64,000 bases of DNA, from NCBI GenBank assembly GCA_038316385.1, contig JBBQAN010000013.1, positions 1 to 64,000 of the forward strand. The letters are read 5' to 3'. Position 1 is the stretch's first letter, and each line of letters opens with the position of its first letter. Below are positions 32,913 through 43,887 of this stretch, piece after piece. The notes beneath the pieces are model-generated. The model was not told the origin of the DNA. It saw only the letters and a list, made by a program, of their open reading frames with translations, and made no database searches. Both the position numbers and the translations under genes were made by a program. The DNA is from SZAS-103 sp038316385 (GTDB taxonomy: Bacteria > Pseudomonadota > Gammaproteobacteria > Xanthomonadales > Xanthomonadaceae).

Positions 32913-34352
32913 ATGGCCGCAACATTCTATTGGTACGACCTTGAAACATACGGCAGCGATCCGCGCCGCACCCGCATAGCCCAATTCGCTGGATTGCGTA
33001 CCGACGAGGATCTCAATCCCATCGATGAACCGCTGGTGTTGTACTGCAAGCCAGCCGACGATCTGCTGCCCTCTCCCGAAGCCACGCTGATCACCGGGAT
33101 CACGCCGCAATACGCACTGCGCGATGGTATCAGCGAAGCCGAACTGATCGGCCACGTTTTCGACGAATTCGCGCAACCGCAGACCTGTACCGTTGGATAC
33201 AACTCGTTGCGCTTCGACGACGAATTCGTGCGCTATGCGCTATACCGCAATTTCCACGATCCCTACGAGCGCGAATGGCGCGGCGGCAATTCGCGTTGGG
33301 ACTTGCTGGACTTTTTTCGGCTTGCCCATGCGCTGCGACCGGATGGCATGCTGTGGCCGTTGCGTGAGGATGGCGCGCCGAGCTTCAAGCTCACGCACCT
33401 GAGCGCCGCGAACGGCATCGGCCACGAACACGCGCACGATGCGCTGGCGGACGTGCAGGCGCTGGTGGGACTCGCAAAAAAACTGAAGCAGGCACAACCG
33501 CGACTGTTCGATTATTACCTCGGCATGCGCGATAAACGCCGTGTGGCTTCGCTGCTGGATGTCACGCAGATGACGCCGGTGCTGCATGTCTCCGGCAAAT
33601 ACTCGGCTGCACGCGGCAGCGCCGCACTGGTCGCGCCGATCTGCCGCCATCCGCAAATCGAGTCGCGGGTGATCGTGTTCGACCTTGATGCTGATCCGGA
33701 GGCGCTGCTTGCGCTCGATCCAGACGACATCGCGGACAGGCTTTACACGCCGACCGCCGATCTGCCAGAAGGCGAGTCGCGGATTCCGCTGAAGGAAATT
33801 CACCTCAATCGCTGCCCTGCCCTGGTCGCGTTGGAACATTTACGAGCCGAGGATTATTCGCGGTTGTGCATCGATCCGGATCTTGCGCAGCGGCGCGTCG
33901 AAGCGCTGCGTGCCGCCGTTGGGCTCGCAACGAAAGTGCGGCAAGTCTATGCACGACCGCACGCTGCGCGCGCGACCGATGCGGATGCCGCGTTGTACGA
34001 CGGCTTCGTTCCCGATCACGACAAGCGTCTGTTCCAGCAGATACGCGCTGCCGCTCCCAAAGCGCTGCCTGGGTTCGCCACACAATTGCAGGATCCGCGC
34101 ATGGTCGAACTCGTGTTCCGATACCAGGCCCGCAACTGGCCACAGTCGTTGGACACCGCGCAGCAAACGCGCTGGGATGCGTATCGCCATAGGCGGCTGG
34201 ATAGCGACATCGGCCTTTCCGAATATTCGTTCGAGACCTGCGCTGCGAGCATTGCGGATTTGCGCGTGCGACATGTTGACGATGGCCGCGCGCAGATATT
34301 GCTTGATGCGCTGGAGGATTGGACTCACAAAATCTCCACAAGCTTGCCTTGA
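32913..34352 (+). CDS. sbcB: Exodeoxyribonuclease I
   Basis: ExoI degrades single-stranded DNA 3' to 5' in mismatch repair and recombination. The protein has 479 residues, as in E. coli. The DEDDh exonuclease motifs are visible: ExoI YWYDLETYGSDP, ExoII YNSLRFDDEFVRYALYRN and ExoIII HDALADV. SH3-like and C-terminal helical domains follow (RYQARNWPQSLD). It begins 48 bp after kmo and precedes a DUF2461 gene. Confidence 0.94.
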   Translation: MAATFYWYDLETYGSDPRRTRIAQFAGLRTDEDLNPIDEPLVLYCKPADDLLPSPEATLITGITPQYALRDGISEAELIGHVFDEFAQPQTCTVGYNSLRFDDEFVRYALYRNFHDPYEREWRGGNSRWDLLDFFRLAHALRPDGMLWPLREDGAPSFKLTHLSAANGIGHEHAHDALADVQALVGLAKKLKQAQPRLFDYYLGMRDKRRVASLLDVTQMTPVLHVSGKYSAARGSAALVAPICRHPQIESRVIVFDLDADPEALLALDPDDIADRLYTPTADLPEGESRIPLKEIHLNRCPALVALEHLRAEDYSRLCIDPDLAQRRVEALRAAVGLATKVRQVYARPHAARATDADAALYDGFVPDHDKRLFQQIRAAAPKALPGFATQLQDPRMVELVFRYQARNWPQSLDTAQQTRWDAYRHRRLDSDIGLSEYSFETCAASIADLRVRHVDDGRAQILLDALEDWTHKISTSLP

Positions 34353-34384
34353 GCCGCGACAGCACTTACGAGGAACGCACGCAT

Positions 34385-35107
34385 ATGCCGATCTACTTCA
34401 CCGACAAGACCTTCAAGTTTCAGCGTGCTCTGGCGAAGAACAATACGCGTGAATGGTTCACGTCCCACAAGGCTGATTACGAGGAACATTTGCGCCAACC
34501 GTTCCTGCGTTTGATCACCGATTTGCAGGCGCCGCTTGCGACGATCAGCACGCATTTCCGCTCCGACCCCAAGCCAATGGGCGGCTCGCTGTTCCGCATT
34601 CATCGCGACACCCGGTTTGCGAACGACAAGACACCGTACAAGACGTGGTCGGGAGCGCGGTTCTTCCATGAGCGCATCAAGGTCGCGTCGTCAGAGGCAA
34701 CCCTGCAACGACAGAGGACAGCGGTAGAAGCTCCCTCCTTCTATCTGCACATCGCTCCCGGCGACTGCTTTCTCGGCGGCGGACTCTGGCATCCGGAGCC
34801 GGCAACGCAACGCTGCATCCGCGATTTCATCGTCGAGAATCCGGAGAGCTGGAAGAAAGCCGTGCGCTCGCCCGCGTTCCGTCGCAAGTACACGTTGCAC
34901 GCCGAATCACTCGCGCGCGCGCCGCGTGGCTATCCGGTCGACCACGAACTGATCGACGACCTCAAGCGCAAAAACTACGTCGCGATGGCGCCGCTCGACG
35001 ATGCGACCGCCACCGGCGCACGTCTGCTCAAAGCCGTGTCCGACGGATTGCGCGGTAGTGCGCCGCTGGTCGATTACATCTGCGCAGCGCTGGATCTGGA
35101 ATTCTGA
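34385..35107 (+). CDS. DUF2461/TIGR02453 family protein
   Basis: The protein has 240 residues and matches the DUF2461 pattern: ALAKNNTREWFTSHKADYEE, FRIHRDTRFANDKTPYKTW and FYLHIAPGDCFLGGGLWHPEP. The function of the family is unknown. The ATG at 34385 begins the conserved region; upstream frame residues overlap sbcB. It is convergent with ndvB, whose stop lies 35 bp away. Confidence 0.85.
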   Translation: MPIYFTDKTFKFQRALAKNNTREWFTSHKADYEEHLRQPFLRLITDLQAPLATISTHFRSDPKPMGGSLFRIHRDTRFANDKTPYKTWSGARFFHERIKVASSEATLQRQRTAVEAPSFYLHIAPGDCFLGGGLWHPEPATQRCIRDFIVENPESWKKAVRSPAFRRKYTLHAESLARAPRGYPVDHELIDDLKRKNYVAMAPLDDATATGARLLKAVSDGLRGSAPLVDYICAALDLEF

Positions 35108-35141
35108 TGCGCATTCGATTCGCATTCTCATTCGCGCGAGT

Positions 35142-38100
35142 TCAGTGCGGCGAGGCTGCCATATGCACTTCAACTGAATGAATGCGGCCGTCGTCCACCA
35201 GCATGATCGTGCGTTCGGCTTGGTCGACGCCGTCTAGAAGCACCTCGCACGTGTCTTGCGTTGAGGCGCTTTGCGCGACAGCGATGCGATAGGTTGCATT
35301 GCCGTATCGGTATTCCATTGTGTACTCCGGCCAATCGGCGGGAATGCATGGCGCGATGCGCAGCAGATCACCCTTGCGATGCAGCCCAAGCAGTGATTCC
35401 ACGATCAGCCGGTACATCCAGCCGGCTGAGCCGGTGTACCAGGTCCAGCCGCCACGGCCGGTGTGCGGAGCGACCGCGTACACATCGGCAGCGGCGACGT
35501 AAGGTTCGACCTTGTAGATCGCGATTTTCTCAGCCGCGTCGCCGTGGTGGACCGGATTGATCAACCGCAGCAATTCCCAGGCTTTGTCGCACTCGCCGAG
35601 TTCAGCGAAAGCCATCGTCGCCCACACTGCGGCATGCGTGTACTGCCCGCCGTTTTCGCGCACGCCGGGAACATAGGCAGCGATGTAACCCGGATCGTGG
35701 TAATCGGGGCCGTGCGCCGCGCTGCGGTCGAAGGGCGGGTCGAGTAGTTGCACGATCTGCGTATCGCGATGCACCAGATGCGCATCGAGCGAACCCATCG
35801 CTTGCCGCGCGCGTTGCGGATCGCCCGCGCCGGAGAGCACCGACCAGCTCTGTGCAATCGAATCGATCGCGCATTCGGCGTTGCCGTTCGCGCCAAGCGG
35901 CGTGCCATCATCGAACCAAGCGCGTCGGTACCAGGCGCCGTCCCATGCATGGGCTTCAATCGCCACGCGCAAGGCTTCCGCATCGTTGAGGCAGTGCTCC
36001 GCGAAACCGGCGTCGTCACGCAGACGCGCGAGCGCGCTGAAACGCATCAGCACGTCGTAAAGGAAGAACGCGAGCCACACGCTTTCGCCCTTGCCGGCGG
36101 CGCCGACACGGTTCATGCCGTCGTTCCAGTCGCCCGCGCCAATCAGCGGCAATCCGTTTGGGCCGCGCAGTGCGAGTCCGTGCTGGATCGCGCGCACGCA
36201 ATGCCGATAGAGGTTTTCGCGCTGCGGCGAACGCACCGGCAAGTCGTAATACGATTCCTCGTCTGCAGCGAGCGGGCGGCCTTCGATGTAAGAGGCGGTT
36301 TCGTCCAGCACGCTGCGATCTCCGGTGACTTCGACGTAACGACAGGCCGCAAACGGAAGCCAGAGGTAATCGTCGGAACAATGCGTGCGTACACCGCGAT
36401 CCTGCGGCGGATGCCACCAGTGCTGCGCGTCGCCTTCCGGGAACTGATGCGCGGCGCAGCGCAGCAGATGCTGACGCACGAGTTCCGGTGCGGCATGCAC
36501 CATCGCCATCGCGTCCTGCAACTGGTCGCGGAATCCGTATGCGCCCCCCGATTGATAGAAACCGCTGCGGCCCCAGAATCGCGACGCGATCACCTGATAC
36601 AACAGCCAGCCGTTGGCGAGCGCGTTCACCGCAGAATCCGGCGTGGACACCTGCACGGTTCCCAATGTGCGCCGCCAATGCGCGTGGACGGCGTCGAGCG
36701 CTTTCTGCGCGGCTTCGGCATCGCGCGACATGCGCACCAAGGAAAGCGCCACGCGATCGTCGCGCGCAGCACCGAGTCGGAACACGACGGAATGTTCTAG
36801 TTCGTCGATCAGCGCCACCGTGATACCGATCGCCGCGCATGGGTCGAGGCCGGCGCCAAGACGCCCGGACAACTTCACCCGTCCGAGCGCGGCAGGTTTG
36901 CGCAAAGTGCCATTGCGGCCAATGAACTCCGTGCGATCACCGGTCACGCTGCGTACGCTCTCATCGACGTCGAAGAATCCGACTCGGCCCTCGAACTCCG
37001 TGTTGTAGGGATTCCGTCCCAGCAGCGCACCAGTCTCGGCATCCTGTTCGGTCACCACATGCATCAACGATTTCCCGCGCAGGTCGCCGAGCACCCATTC
37101 GACATAGCCGATCACGCTGATCCGGCGGGTTCGCCCGGACAGATTGCGCAATTTCATCACCGCATACTTGATCGGTGCGTCGATCGCGACATAGATCCAC
37201 AGCTCGCTCGCGATGCCATCCTCGATATGCTCGTAAACGCTGTAGCCGAAGCCGTGACGGATCCGATATGCGCCCTCGCCTCGACACGGCAGTGGCGTCG
37301 GTGACCAGACGCGGCCGCTATCCTCGTCGCGCAGGTAATACGCCTCGCCGCACGGATCGGAGATCGGATCGTTGTGCCACGGTGTGAGCCGGAACTCATG
37401 TGCATTCTCGGCCCAGGAATAACCGGGGCCGGCTTCGCTCACCACGCAACCAAATTGCGGGTTCGCCAATACATTGCACCACGGCGCAGGTGTCTGCTGT
37501 CCCGCTTCGACGGTGATGACGTATTCGCGGCCATCTTCCGAGAATCCGCCTAAACCGTTGTCGTGCTGCACAGCGATCGCTTCAAGCGCGAATGCAGGCG
37601 ATGGCTCATACACGATCTGGCTTGGTACATGCCGCGCAGGCAACGCATCGGGCGGTTTGCGCCGGGCGACTTGTTCGGCGAGCGTGCCGTGTGCATCGTT
37701 GAGCACCAGCCGCGCAACCGATTGCAACAGGATACGGTCCTCGGTACTCATCTGCTGCGCCGGACGCACAAAAATTCCGCCAGGCTTGTCGATCGCGTTG
37801 GCCTCGATCCCGGCCGCGATCAAGCCCATGATCTGATCCTGCAACACCTGCCGATATCCCGCGTGATCCTCGTTCCAGATCACCAGATCCACGATCAACC
37901 CTTTCAGCCGCCAGTAGGCATGCGCCTGCACGACCTGACGCACCAGATCGATGCGCTCCGGATCTGCGATCTGCAACAACACGATCGGGAGGTCGCCGGA
38001 AATCGCATGGCCCCATAGCCCGGACTGGCTGCGTCGGTTCTTGATGAGCGTGCCCGCATCTGCGCGCAAGGCCGGATTCGCATGCAGGATCGAACCGGCC

Positions 38101-41100
38101 ATCCGTTCGTAGAGCTGCGCATCGGACTGGCTCGCATTGAGCTGGCGACGCACAACGTGGCTGTGCGTCCAGGCCAGATCGAACACGCGATCGGCAAGAT
38201 GGCGGTCGCGGTATTTTTCGATCAACACCACGCATGCTTCGCGATCGTCGCCGACGCCGGTCACGTAATCGATCACCGCGACCTGATCGGGCTCGAACAC
38301 GATGCGCGCACGGATCGCGGCAACCGGATCGAGCACCGAGCCGTCCGTGTCCGACAGCTCATCAACTTCCAGCGCCTGCGGGTGCGCCAGATCGCGGCCG
38401 CGACCGATGAAACGCGCACGATCGGTTTCATAGGAAATCTCCTGGATGTCGGCGCCATGCACAGCGATCAGATGGAACATCCACGGCGATGGGTCCTGTT
38501 CGGCCTGCGGCCTGCGATTGCACAAGATCGCCTGTTTCGGACGCAACAATTCGGTCTGCACGAACAACTTGCTGAAAGCCGGATGCGCAGCATCAGATGC
38601 AGCCGCCGCAAGCACGACTTCAGCATAGCTGGTCAGCTCGATGGTGCGTCGCGTGCGACTGCGGTTGGTGATCGTGATGCGGCGCAGTTCGATGTCGTCC
38701 TCTGGCGACACCACGATTTCGGTATGCGTATCGATGCCGTTCCTGCGGCCGCGAAATTCCGCGCGTCCATCGGAAAAAATGGCTTCATATCCTTCCACCA
38801 ATACGCACGCCGGTTGATAGGCGGCGGACCAGAATGTGTCGCTCTCCACGTCGCGAAGGTAACAAAAACTGCCAGTCGCATCGCAGGTCGCGTCTTCGCG
38901 CCAACGCGTTACGGCCATTTCGCGCAACTGGCTGTAGCCGCCGCCGGCGCTAGTCACCATCAGGTGATAGCGCCCGTTCGACAGCATCTGTATCGCGGGG
39001 ATCGCAGTGTCCGGGCTATTGAACACGCGCAGCCGGGTTTCAGCCGGCTCGACGATCAATCCGGCTCCGAGCGACTCGGCGATATGCGGCTGGACCGTCG
39101 CGGTGCGCGGAATGCGTTCCTGCAACAGCAGCATGGTCGCCTGGAAATGACGGTTGGCCTCGAAGCGCCGTTGCATTGGCTGATCGAGCAGCACATACGC
39201 GAGCGACAGCAAGCTCATGCCCTGGTGGTGCGCCATGAAAGAGCGGACTACCGCCGCGTTCTCGCCACGCGGCAGCCGCGCCGGCGTGAAATCGATCGCT
39301 TCGTACAAACCGAATACGCCGCTGTAGCCTGCTGCGGTCATCCGTTGCAGATTCGCACACGCCTGTTCCGGCGCGACCATGAGCGCCATCACTGACGCAT
39401 ATGGCGCGATCACCAGATCCTGCGCGAGTCCGCGCTTGAGACCGAGGCCAGGCACACCGAATGCGCGGTATTGATAATTGAGTTGCGCGTCCAGCGTGTT
39501 GTAGCCCGACTCCGAAATACCCCACGGCACGCCGCGCTGACGTCCGTAATCGATCTGCCGCGCGACCGCCGCGCGCATGGTTGCGTCGAGCAAGGTGTCG
39601 TCGAAACCGGGCATGACCAATTGTGGCATCAGGTATTCGAACATCGAGCCGCTCCACGACAGCAACAGCGGTTCGCCATCGGCGCTGGTGAGTTGGCGGC
39701 CGAGCGCGAACCAGCTTTCCTGCGGTAGTTCCCCCTGCGCGATCGCGATGAAACTGCACAACCGCGCTTCGGATGCGAGCAGATCGTAATAGCCATCGTC
39801 AAGCCGTCGTTCGTCCACGTTGTAGCCGATCGACAACAGATGGCGCGCGCGATCGTAAAGAAAATCGTATTCCATCTCGGCCATCTCGCAGGCCATGCGC
39901 GCGAGTTGATGGAGTTGCGAGATACGCGCGGTCGCATGCTCTGAGCCGTGCCGCGCGAGTTCGCGCAAACTTGGCAGCGCTGCAAGCCCATCTGGTTGCC
40001 TCGCACCCGATTCGAGCCAGGGCGCACACGACTGCAGGTCGGCGATCGCATCGCGACACTGCGCGAACAAACTGTGTGCCCACAGCGAAGCCTCCTCTGC
40101 ATCCGCCGACACGCCGTCGCAGAGCGCCTCGGCGGCGATTGCAATTCGCTGCAGCGCCGCATATGCGTCGGGCAATGTCGTCTGCGGTTGCGTGCGTTCA
40201 GCATCGAGCACGGTGCGAAATGCAACACGCAATTCCGTCGGGACGGCGTCGGCGTGCTCGCACAGGACGCCGAAGGTGTCAGCCACTCCGGTGAAACTAC
40301 GCGGATTGAACAGCGGCGCATCCGCAAGCATCACCAGGCCTTCGGTGAGCACCAGCAAATGTCCGGCAAGATTGCCGCTGTCCACGGTGGACACGTAGCG
40401 CGGCGCAAGCGGTTTCAGCGTCTGAGTGTCGTACCAGTTGTAGAAGTGCCCGCGATGTCGGTCAAGCGTTGTCAGCGTGCCCAGCGTCGCCGTGCTGCGC
40501 TCGAGCAGTTTCGTGGTAGCGATGTAACCGAAATCGTGCGCCGCGAGATTCGCGAGCAGCGACAATCCGATATTCGTTGGCGAGGTGCGGTGCGCGACCA
40601 CATACAGCGGATGCTCTTGCATGTTGTCCGGCGGCAACCAATGATCGTCGGGGCCGACGTTGCTCTCGAAGAAAGCCCACGTGCGCCGCGCAAGCCGCCC
40701 CAAAAACCGCAGTTGCTCGGTACCCAATTCTGGTATGGGACGCGGCAGCACACGGCTCACCCACCAGGTCAGTGCCGGTGCAAACAGCCACAACGCCAGG
40801 ATCGGTGCCGCGACCGCCAGCGTCTCCGGACGCGCATGCGCAATCCACGCCGCAAGCGCGACCGCGAGCGTCGGAGCGATCCACATCGTGCGATACGAAG
40901 CGAACATATCGGTGCGTTGCTTGCGTTCGACTTCGCTGGACGGGTTCCACCGCAACAGGTGCCGGTGGCTGACTAACAACCGCCACAGGGTGCGCACGAT
41001 GGCATCCAGGGCGAACCACGCCTCGTACGGAAGACAGGCAAGATGCAGCCCAACCCGTGCGGCATGCCGTCCCGCCGAATGCGCGATCTCGCCCACATGC

Positions 41101-43760
41101 ATGCGCAACGTGATTTCATCGGACTTGCGGAACAAACCCAGCGCCAGTGCAGCAAACGGCGCAATCATCAGCAATCCGAGCAGCGACAGCGTCCACCACA
41201 ACGCATCGTGCAGCGCGATCCAGCCGGCGATCAGCAACGTCAGCAGCGCCAATGGCGCCAGACTGCGGCGCAGGTTGTCGAACACCTTCCATTGCGATAA
41301 TCCCGATAGCGGATTGGATTCGCGCGAGCCGTCTTCGCGACGCACGCGCCGTAACAGCCAAGGCAGCAATTGCCAGTCGCCGCGAATCCAGCGGTGTCGG
41401 CGCGCGACATCGGTCGCGTAGCGCGCCGGATAGTCTTCGTACAATTGCGCATCGCTCATCAAGCCTGAGCGTGCATAGCAACCTTCAAGCAGATCGTGGC
41501 TTAGAATTGCGTTGTCGGGGAAACGTCCGCCCAAGGCGCGCTCGAAGGCCTCCACGTCGTACACGCCCTTGCCAATGAACGAGCCTTCGCCGAACAAATC
41601 CTGATACACATCGGAAACCGCACGCGTATAAGGATCGATGCCAGGCTCGCCGCCGTACCAGCGCGCATAGCGCGAACGCTGCGCACCCGACAAGCTCGTA
41701 CCGACGCGCGGCTGCAGGATTCCGTAACCTTCGACGATGCGGCCGGAGCGTTCGTCCCAGCGCGCACGATTGAGAGGATGCGCGAGCGTACCGACGAATT
41801 CCAGCGCCGCATCGCGCGGTAACCGGGTGTCGGTATCGAGCGTGATGACGTAGCGCACATTGCCGAGCGCGCCGGCGTCGCCCTCGATCAATGCGAAGGG
41901 CGACGCATCGCCATTGCGCAGCAACCCATTGAGATCGGCAAGCTTGCCGCGCTTGCGTTCATGGCCCATCCACACGCGTTCGCGCTCGTTCCATGTGCGC
42001 GCCCGGTGCAGCAGAAAAAACCTGTCCTCACGGCCATCAGCGTATTTCAGATTGAGGTCCGCAATGCGCTGCTGCGCAAGTTGCAGGATCGTTGCATCGT
42101 CCGGCATCGTTTGCTGCGCGGCGTCGAGAAAATCAGTGAGCAGCGCGAACTGGATATGCGGTCCGCGATTGGCCAGAAATCGCACTTCCAGCTCTTCGAT
42201 CAGTCGCTCCACTCCGGCCGCGCTGCCCAACATCGTCGGCACCACCACGAGTGTGCGCGCTTCGACTGGCAGTCCATCCGAATAATCCATGCGCGGCAAC
42301 GGATGCGGCGCAACCAGCAAGGTCGCTGTCCAGTTCACCAGCGCCAGCGCCAGCTCGCTCGCAACCAATGCACTCGGCAACGCAAGCAGCCATAACGGCC
42401 AGCCGTGCCATCCGTCCGCGCGTATCTGCAACAATAATGCGGCGCTGACCAGTAACGTCAACAATGCGATCGGTGCGAAGAAACTCCACAAAGGTATGCG
42501 TCCCGCGCGACGACGCGGACGCAATCGCAGCGGTGCGCGATACGCGATATCGCGTTGCAACTGCGACAAACCATCGCCGATCAGGTAATGGCCCACATGC
42601 GCGGCGACCGCTTCTTCGCCGTGTTCGGCGACGCCCCTTTGCGCAAGCGACACCGCCTGCTGCGCGATCTGCACTTCGGTCATCTCGCAGCGCCGCGCCA
42701 GTCTCTCGACGACGTGGCGGTAACGGTCGCGCGTTGCGAAATCCATCCGCGTGTAGGCGCCCGCTGGGTCGTTGCGCAACGCATGCTCGACCACGCTCAT
42801 CGTCTCGACGAATTCGCGCCAGTCCATCCCCGACAGATAACGCAGGCTGCCGATGCTGTTGCTGATCGATACCTGGTCGGCGGCCTGTTGCTGGTTTTCA
42901 GCCTGCACAAGTTGCTCGATGGTCTGGCCCGATTCGCTCAGCCATTGCTCGATCCAGCTCAACGGCAGCGCAAGCGCCGAACTTTGCCCCTGCAATCGCC
43001 GCGTCAGTTCGGCCACGAACGAGCTCGCTTGCGGTGGCTCCGAGCGCGCCATGTCGGCGATCACCAACACCAGATTTTTCGGATCGCTCTGCGCGACCTC
43101 AGTCATCCGATCGGCCCATTCGTCGGCGACGTTGCGATCGATGCGATCGACAATCACGCGTGAGCCGACCCGGCGCAGGTTCTCGATCAATGCCAACCGC
43201 AGCATGATCGGAATCGCCCACAACTCGCCGAGTGCAAGCGGTGCGACCGACTGATACGACGCGACGAATCGGCTGAGCGTTTCGGTATCGACACGACCAT
43301 CGCCATGCGAGATGGCTTCCAGCGCGATGTCGTAAACGCGCGGAAAACCAGCCGACGGGCCATCGGTCAGTCGCGGCAATTCGCGGCTGTAGTTTTTTGG
43401 CAGATGCCGTTTGGCGGTGCGGATCTGTTCTTCGATCAGATAATAATTGTCGAGCAGCCATTCGCATGCCGGCGTGATCCGACGGCTAGCGGCCACCGCT
43501 TCAGCCAGCAGGTCACAGGCTTGCACCAGCAAGTATTCATTGGACGACAGACGCGCGAGCAGTTGGTCGGGTGCGCGACCGGAGCTGATCTTGTGCGAAC
43601 GCGCGAGCGCACGGCCATGGCGCTCCATTTGGTCGGCACTGAACAATTCCGATCGCAGCGGCAATTCCTGCGCCGCATCCTCACGCGTGGAACGGGCACC
43701 GTGCATCGCTTGGCGTACGCGCAACCATGCCTCAACGATCGCCTCGCGGCTTGCGATCAT
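35142..43760 (-). CDS. ndvB: Giant cyclic beta-(1,2)-glucan synthase (NdvB type)
   Basis: NdvB makes cyclic beta-1,2-glucans in the inner membrane: it initiates and extends the chain from UDP-glucose, then a phosphorylase-like part controls length. The protein has 2872 residues. An N-terminal helical domain is followed by membrane segments (about 425-475). A GT84 glycosyltransferase with DTDTR lies near residue 640 and a second set of membrane segments at about 830-1000. A glycoamylase-like domain is seen around 1200-1530 (MAHHQGMSLL near 1512), and then two GH94-type regions, the second with GAGDWNDGMNRVG (about 2541). All parts read through without a break. The gene stands alone. It is a known virulence and osmoadaptation factor in Xanthomonas and Rhizobiaceae. 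Confidence 0.94.
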   Translation of the reverse strand: MIASREAIVEAWLRVRQAMHGARSTREDAAQELPLRSELFSADQMERHGRALARSHKISSGRAPDQLLARLSSNEYLLVQACDLLAEAVAASRRITPACEWLLDNYYLIEEQIRTAKRHLPKNYSRELPRLTDGPSAGFPRVYDIALEAISHGDGRVDTETLSRFVASYQSVAPLALGELWAIPIMLRLALIENLRRVGSRVIVDRIDRNVADEWADRMTEVAQSDPKNLVLVIADMARSEPPQASSFVAELTRRLQGQSSALALPLSWIEQWLSESGQTIEQLVQAENQQQAADQVSISNSIGSLRYLSGMDWREFVETMSVVEHALRNDPAGAYTRMDFATRDRYRHVVERLARRCEMTEVQIAQQAVSLAQRGVAEHGEEAVAAHVGHYLIGDGLSQLQRDIAYRAPLRLRPRRRAGRIPLWSFFAPIALLTLLVSAALLLQIRADGWHGWPLWLLALPSALVASELALALVNWTATLLVAPHPLPRMDYSDGLPVEARTLVVVPTMLGSAAGVERLIEELEVRFLANRGPHIQFALLTDFLDAAQQTMPDDATILQLAQQRIADLNLKYADGREDRFFLLHRARTWNERERVWMGHERKRGKLADLNGLLRNGDASPFALIEGDAGALGNVRYVITLDTDTRLPRDAALEFVGTLAHPLNRARWDERSGRIVEGYGILQPRVGTSLSGAQRSRYARWYGGEPGIDPYTRAVSDVYQDLFGEGSFIGKGVYDVEAFERALGGRFPDNAILSHDLLEGCYARSGLMSDAQLYEDYPARYATDVARRHRWIRGDWQLLPWLLRRVRREDGSRESNPLSGLSQWKVFDNLRRSLAPLALLTLLIAGWIALHDALWWTLSLLGLLMIAPFAALALGLFRKSDEITLRMHVGEIAHSAGRHAARVGLHLACLPYEAWFALDAIVRTLWRLLVSHRHLLRWNPSSEVERKQRTDMFASYRTMWIAPTLAVALAAWIAHARPETLAVAAPILALWLFAPALTWWVSRVLPRPIPELGTEQLRFLGRLARRTWAFFESNVGPDDHWLPPDNMQEHPLYVVAHRTSPTNIGLSLLANLAAHDFGYIATTKLLERSTATLGTLTTLDRHRGHFYNWYDTQTLKPLAPRYVSTVDSGNLAGHLLVLTEGLVMLADAPLFNPRSFTGVADTFGVLCEHADAVPTELRVAFRTVLDAERTQPQTTLPDAYAALQRIAIAAEALCDGVSADAEEASLWAHSLFAQCRDAIADLQSCAPWLESGARQPDGLAALPSLRELARHGSEHATARISQLHQLARMACEMAEMEYDFLYDRARHLLSIGYNVDERRLDDGYYDLLASEARLCSFIAIAQGELPQESWFALGRQLTSADGEPLLLSWSGSMFEYLMPQLVMPGFDDTLLDATMRAAVARQIDYGRQRGVPWGISESGYNTLDAQLNYQYRAFGVPGLGLKRGLAQDLVIAPYASVMALMVAPEQACANLQRMTAAGYSGVFGLYEAIDFTPARLPRGENAAVVRSFMAHHQGMSLLSLAYVLLDQPMQRRFEANRHFQATMLLLQERIPRTATVQPHIAESLGAGLIVEPAETRLRVFNSPDTAIPAIQMLSNGRYHLMVTSAGGGYSQLREMAVTRWREDATCDATGSFCYLRDVESDTFWSAAYQPACVLVEGYEAIFSDGRAEFRGRRNGIDTHTEIVVSPEDDIELRRITITNRSRTRRTIELTSYAEVVLAAAASDAAHPAFSKLFVQTELLRPKQAILCNRRPQAEQDPSPWMFHLIAVHGADIQEISYETDRARFIGRGRDLAHPQALEVDELSDTDGSVLDPVAAIRARIVFEPDQVAVIDYVTGVGDDREACVVLIEKYRDRHLADRVFDLAWTHSHVVRRQLNASQSDAQLYERMAGSILHANPALRADAGTLIKNRRSQSGLWGHAISGDLPIVLLQIADPERIDLVRQVVQAHAYWRLKGLIVDLVIWNEDHAGYRQVLQDQIMGLIAAGIEANAIDKPGGIFVRPAQQMSTEDRILLQSVARLVLNDAHGTLAEQVARRKPPDALPARHVPSQIVYEPSPAFALEAIAVQHDNGLGGFSEDGREYVITVEAGQQTPAPWCNVLANPQFGCVVSEAGPGYSWAENAHEFRLTPWHNDPISDPCGEAYYLRDEDSGRVWSPTPLPCRGEGAYRIRHGFGYSVYEHIEDGIASELWIYVAIDAPIKYAVMKLRNLSGRTRRISVIGYVEWVLGDLRGKSLMHVVTEQDAETGALLGRNPYNTEFEGRVGFFDVDESVRSVTGDRTEFIGRNGTLRKPAALGRVKLSGRLGAGLDPCAAIGITVALIDELEHSVVFRLGAARDDRVALSLVRMSRDAEAAQKALDAVHAHWRRTLGTVQVSTPDSAVNALANGWLLYQVIASRFWGRSGFYQSGGAYGFRDQLQDAMAMVHAAPELVRQHLLRCAAHQFPEGDAQHWWHPPQDRGVRTHCSDDYLWLPFAACRYVEVTGDRSVLDETASYIEGRPLAADEESYYDLPVRSPQRENLYRHCVRAIQHGLALRGPNGLPLIGAGDWNDGMNRVGAAGKGESVWLAFFLYDVLMRFSALARLRDDAGFAEHCLNDAEALRVAIEAHAWDGAWYRRAWFDDGTPLGANGNAECAIDSIAQSWSVLSGAGDPQRARQAMGSLDAHLVHRDTQIVQLLDPPFDRSAAHGPDYHDPGYIAAYVPGVRENGGQYTHAAVWATMAFAELGECDKAWELLRLINPVHHGDAAEKIAIYKVEPYVAAADVYAVAPHTGRGGWTWYTGSAGWMYRLIVESLLGLHRKGDLLRIAPCIPADWPEYTMEYRYGNATYRIAVAQSASTQDTCEVLLDGVDQAERTIMLVDDGRIHSVEVHMAASPH

Positions 43761-43887
43761 GCAAAGTCACCGATCCGTGGCGAGACCGCTTGTTCCATGA
43801 CCCAATGATGTCACATTGAGCAGCCGCGACCGTGAAAATTCTCGCGCTAGGTAAGCCGGACAGCCCTTGATTTTCCCGAAAAAACGT

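Noticed and set aside
31368..33176. Minus-strand open frame of 602 codons
   Set aside because: It lies antisense to kmo and sbcB and its composition is that of a shadow frame. No ribosome site or domain is seen.
38082..39395. Plus-strand open frame of 437 codons inside ndvB
   Set aside because: It is antisense to a conserved glucan-synthase domain and has shadow composition.
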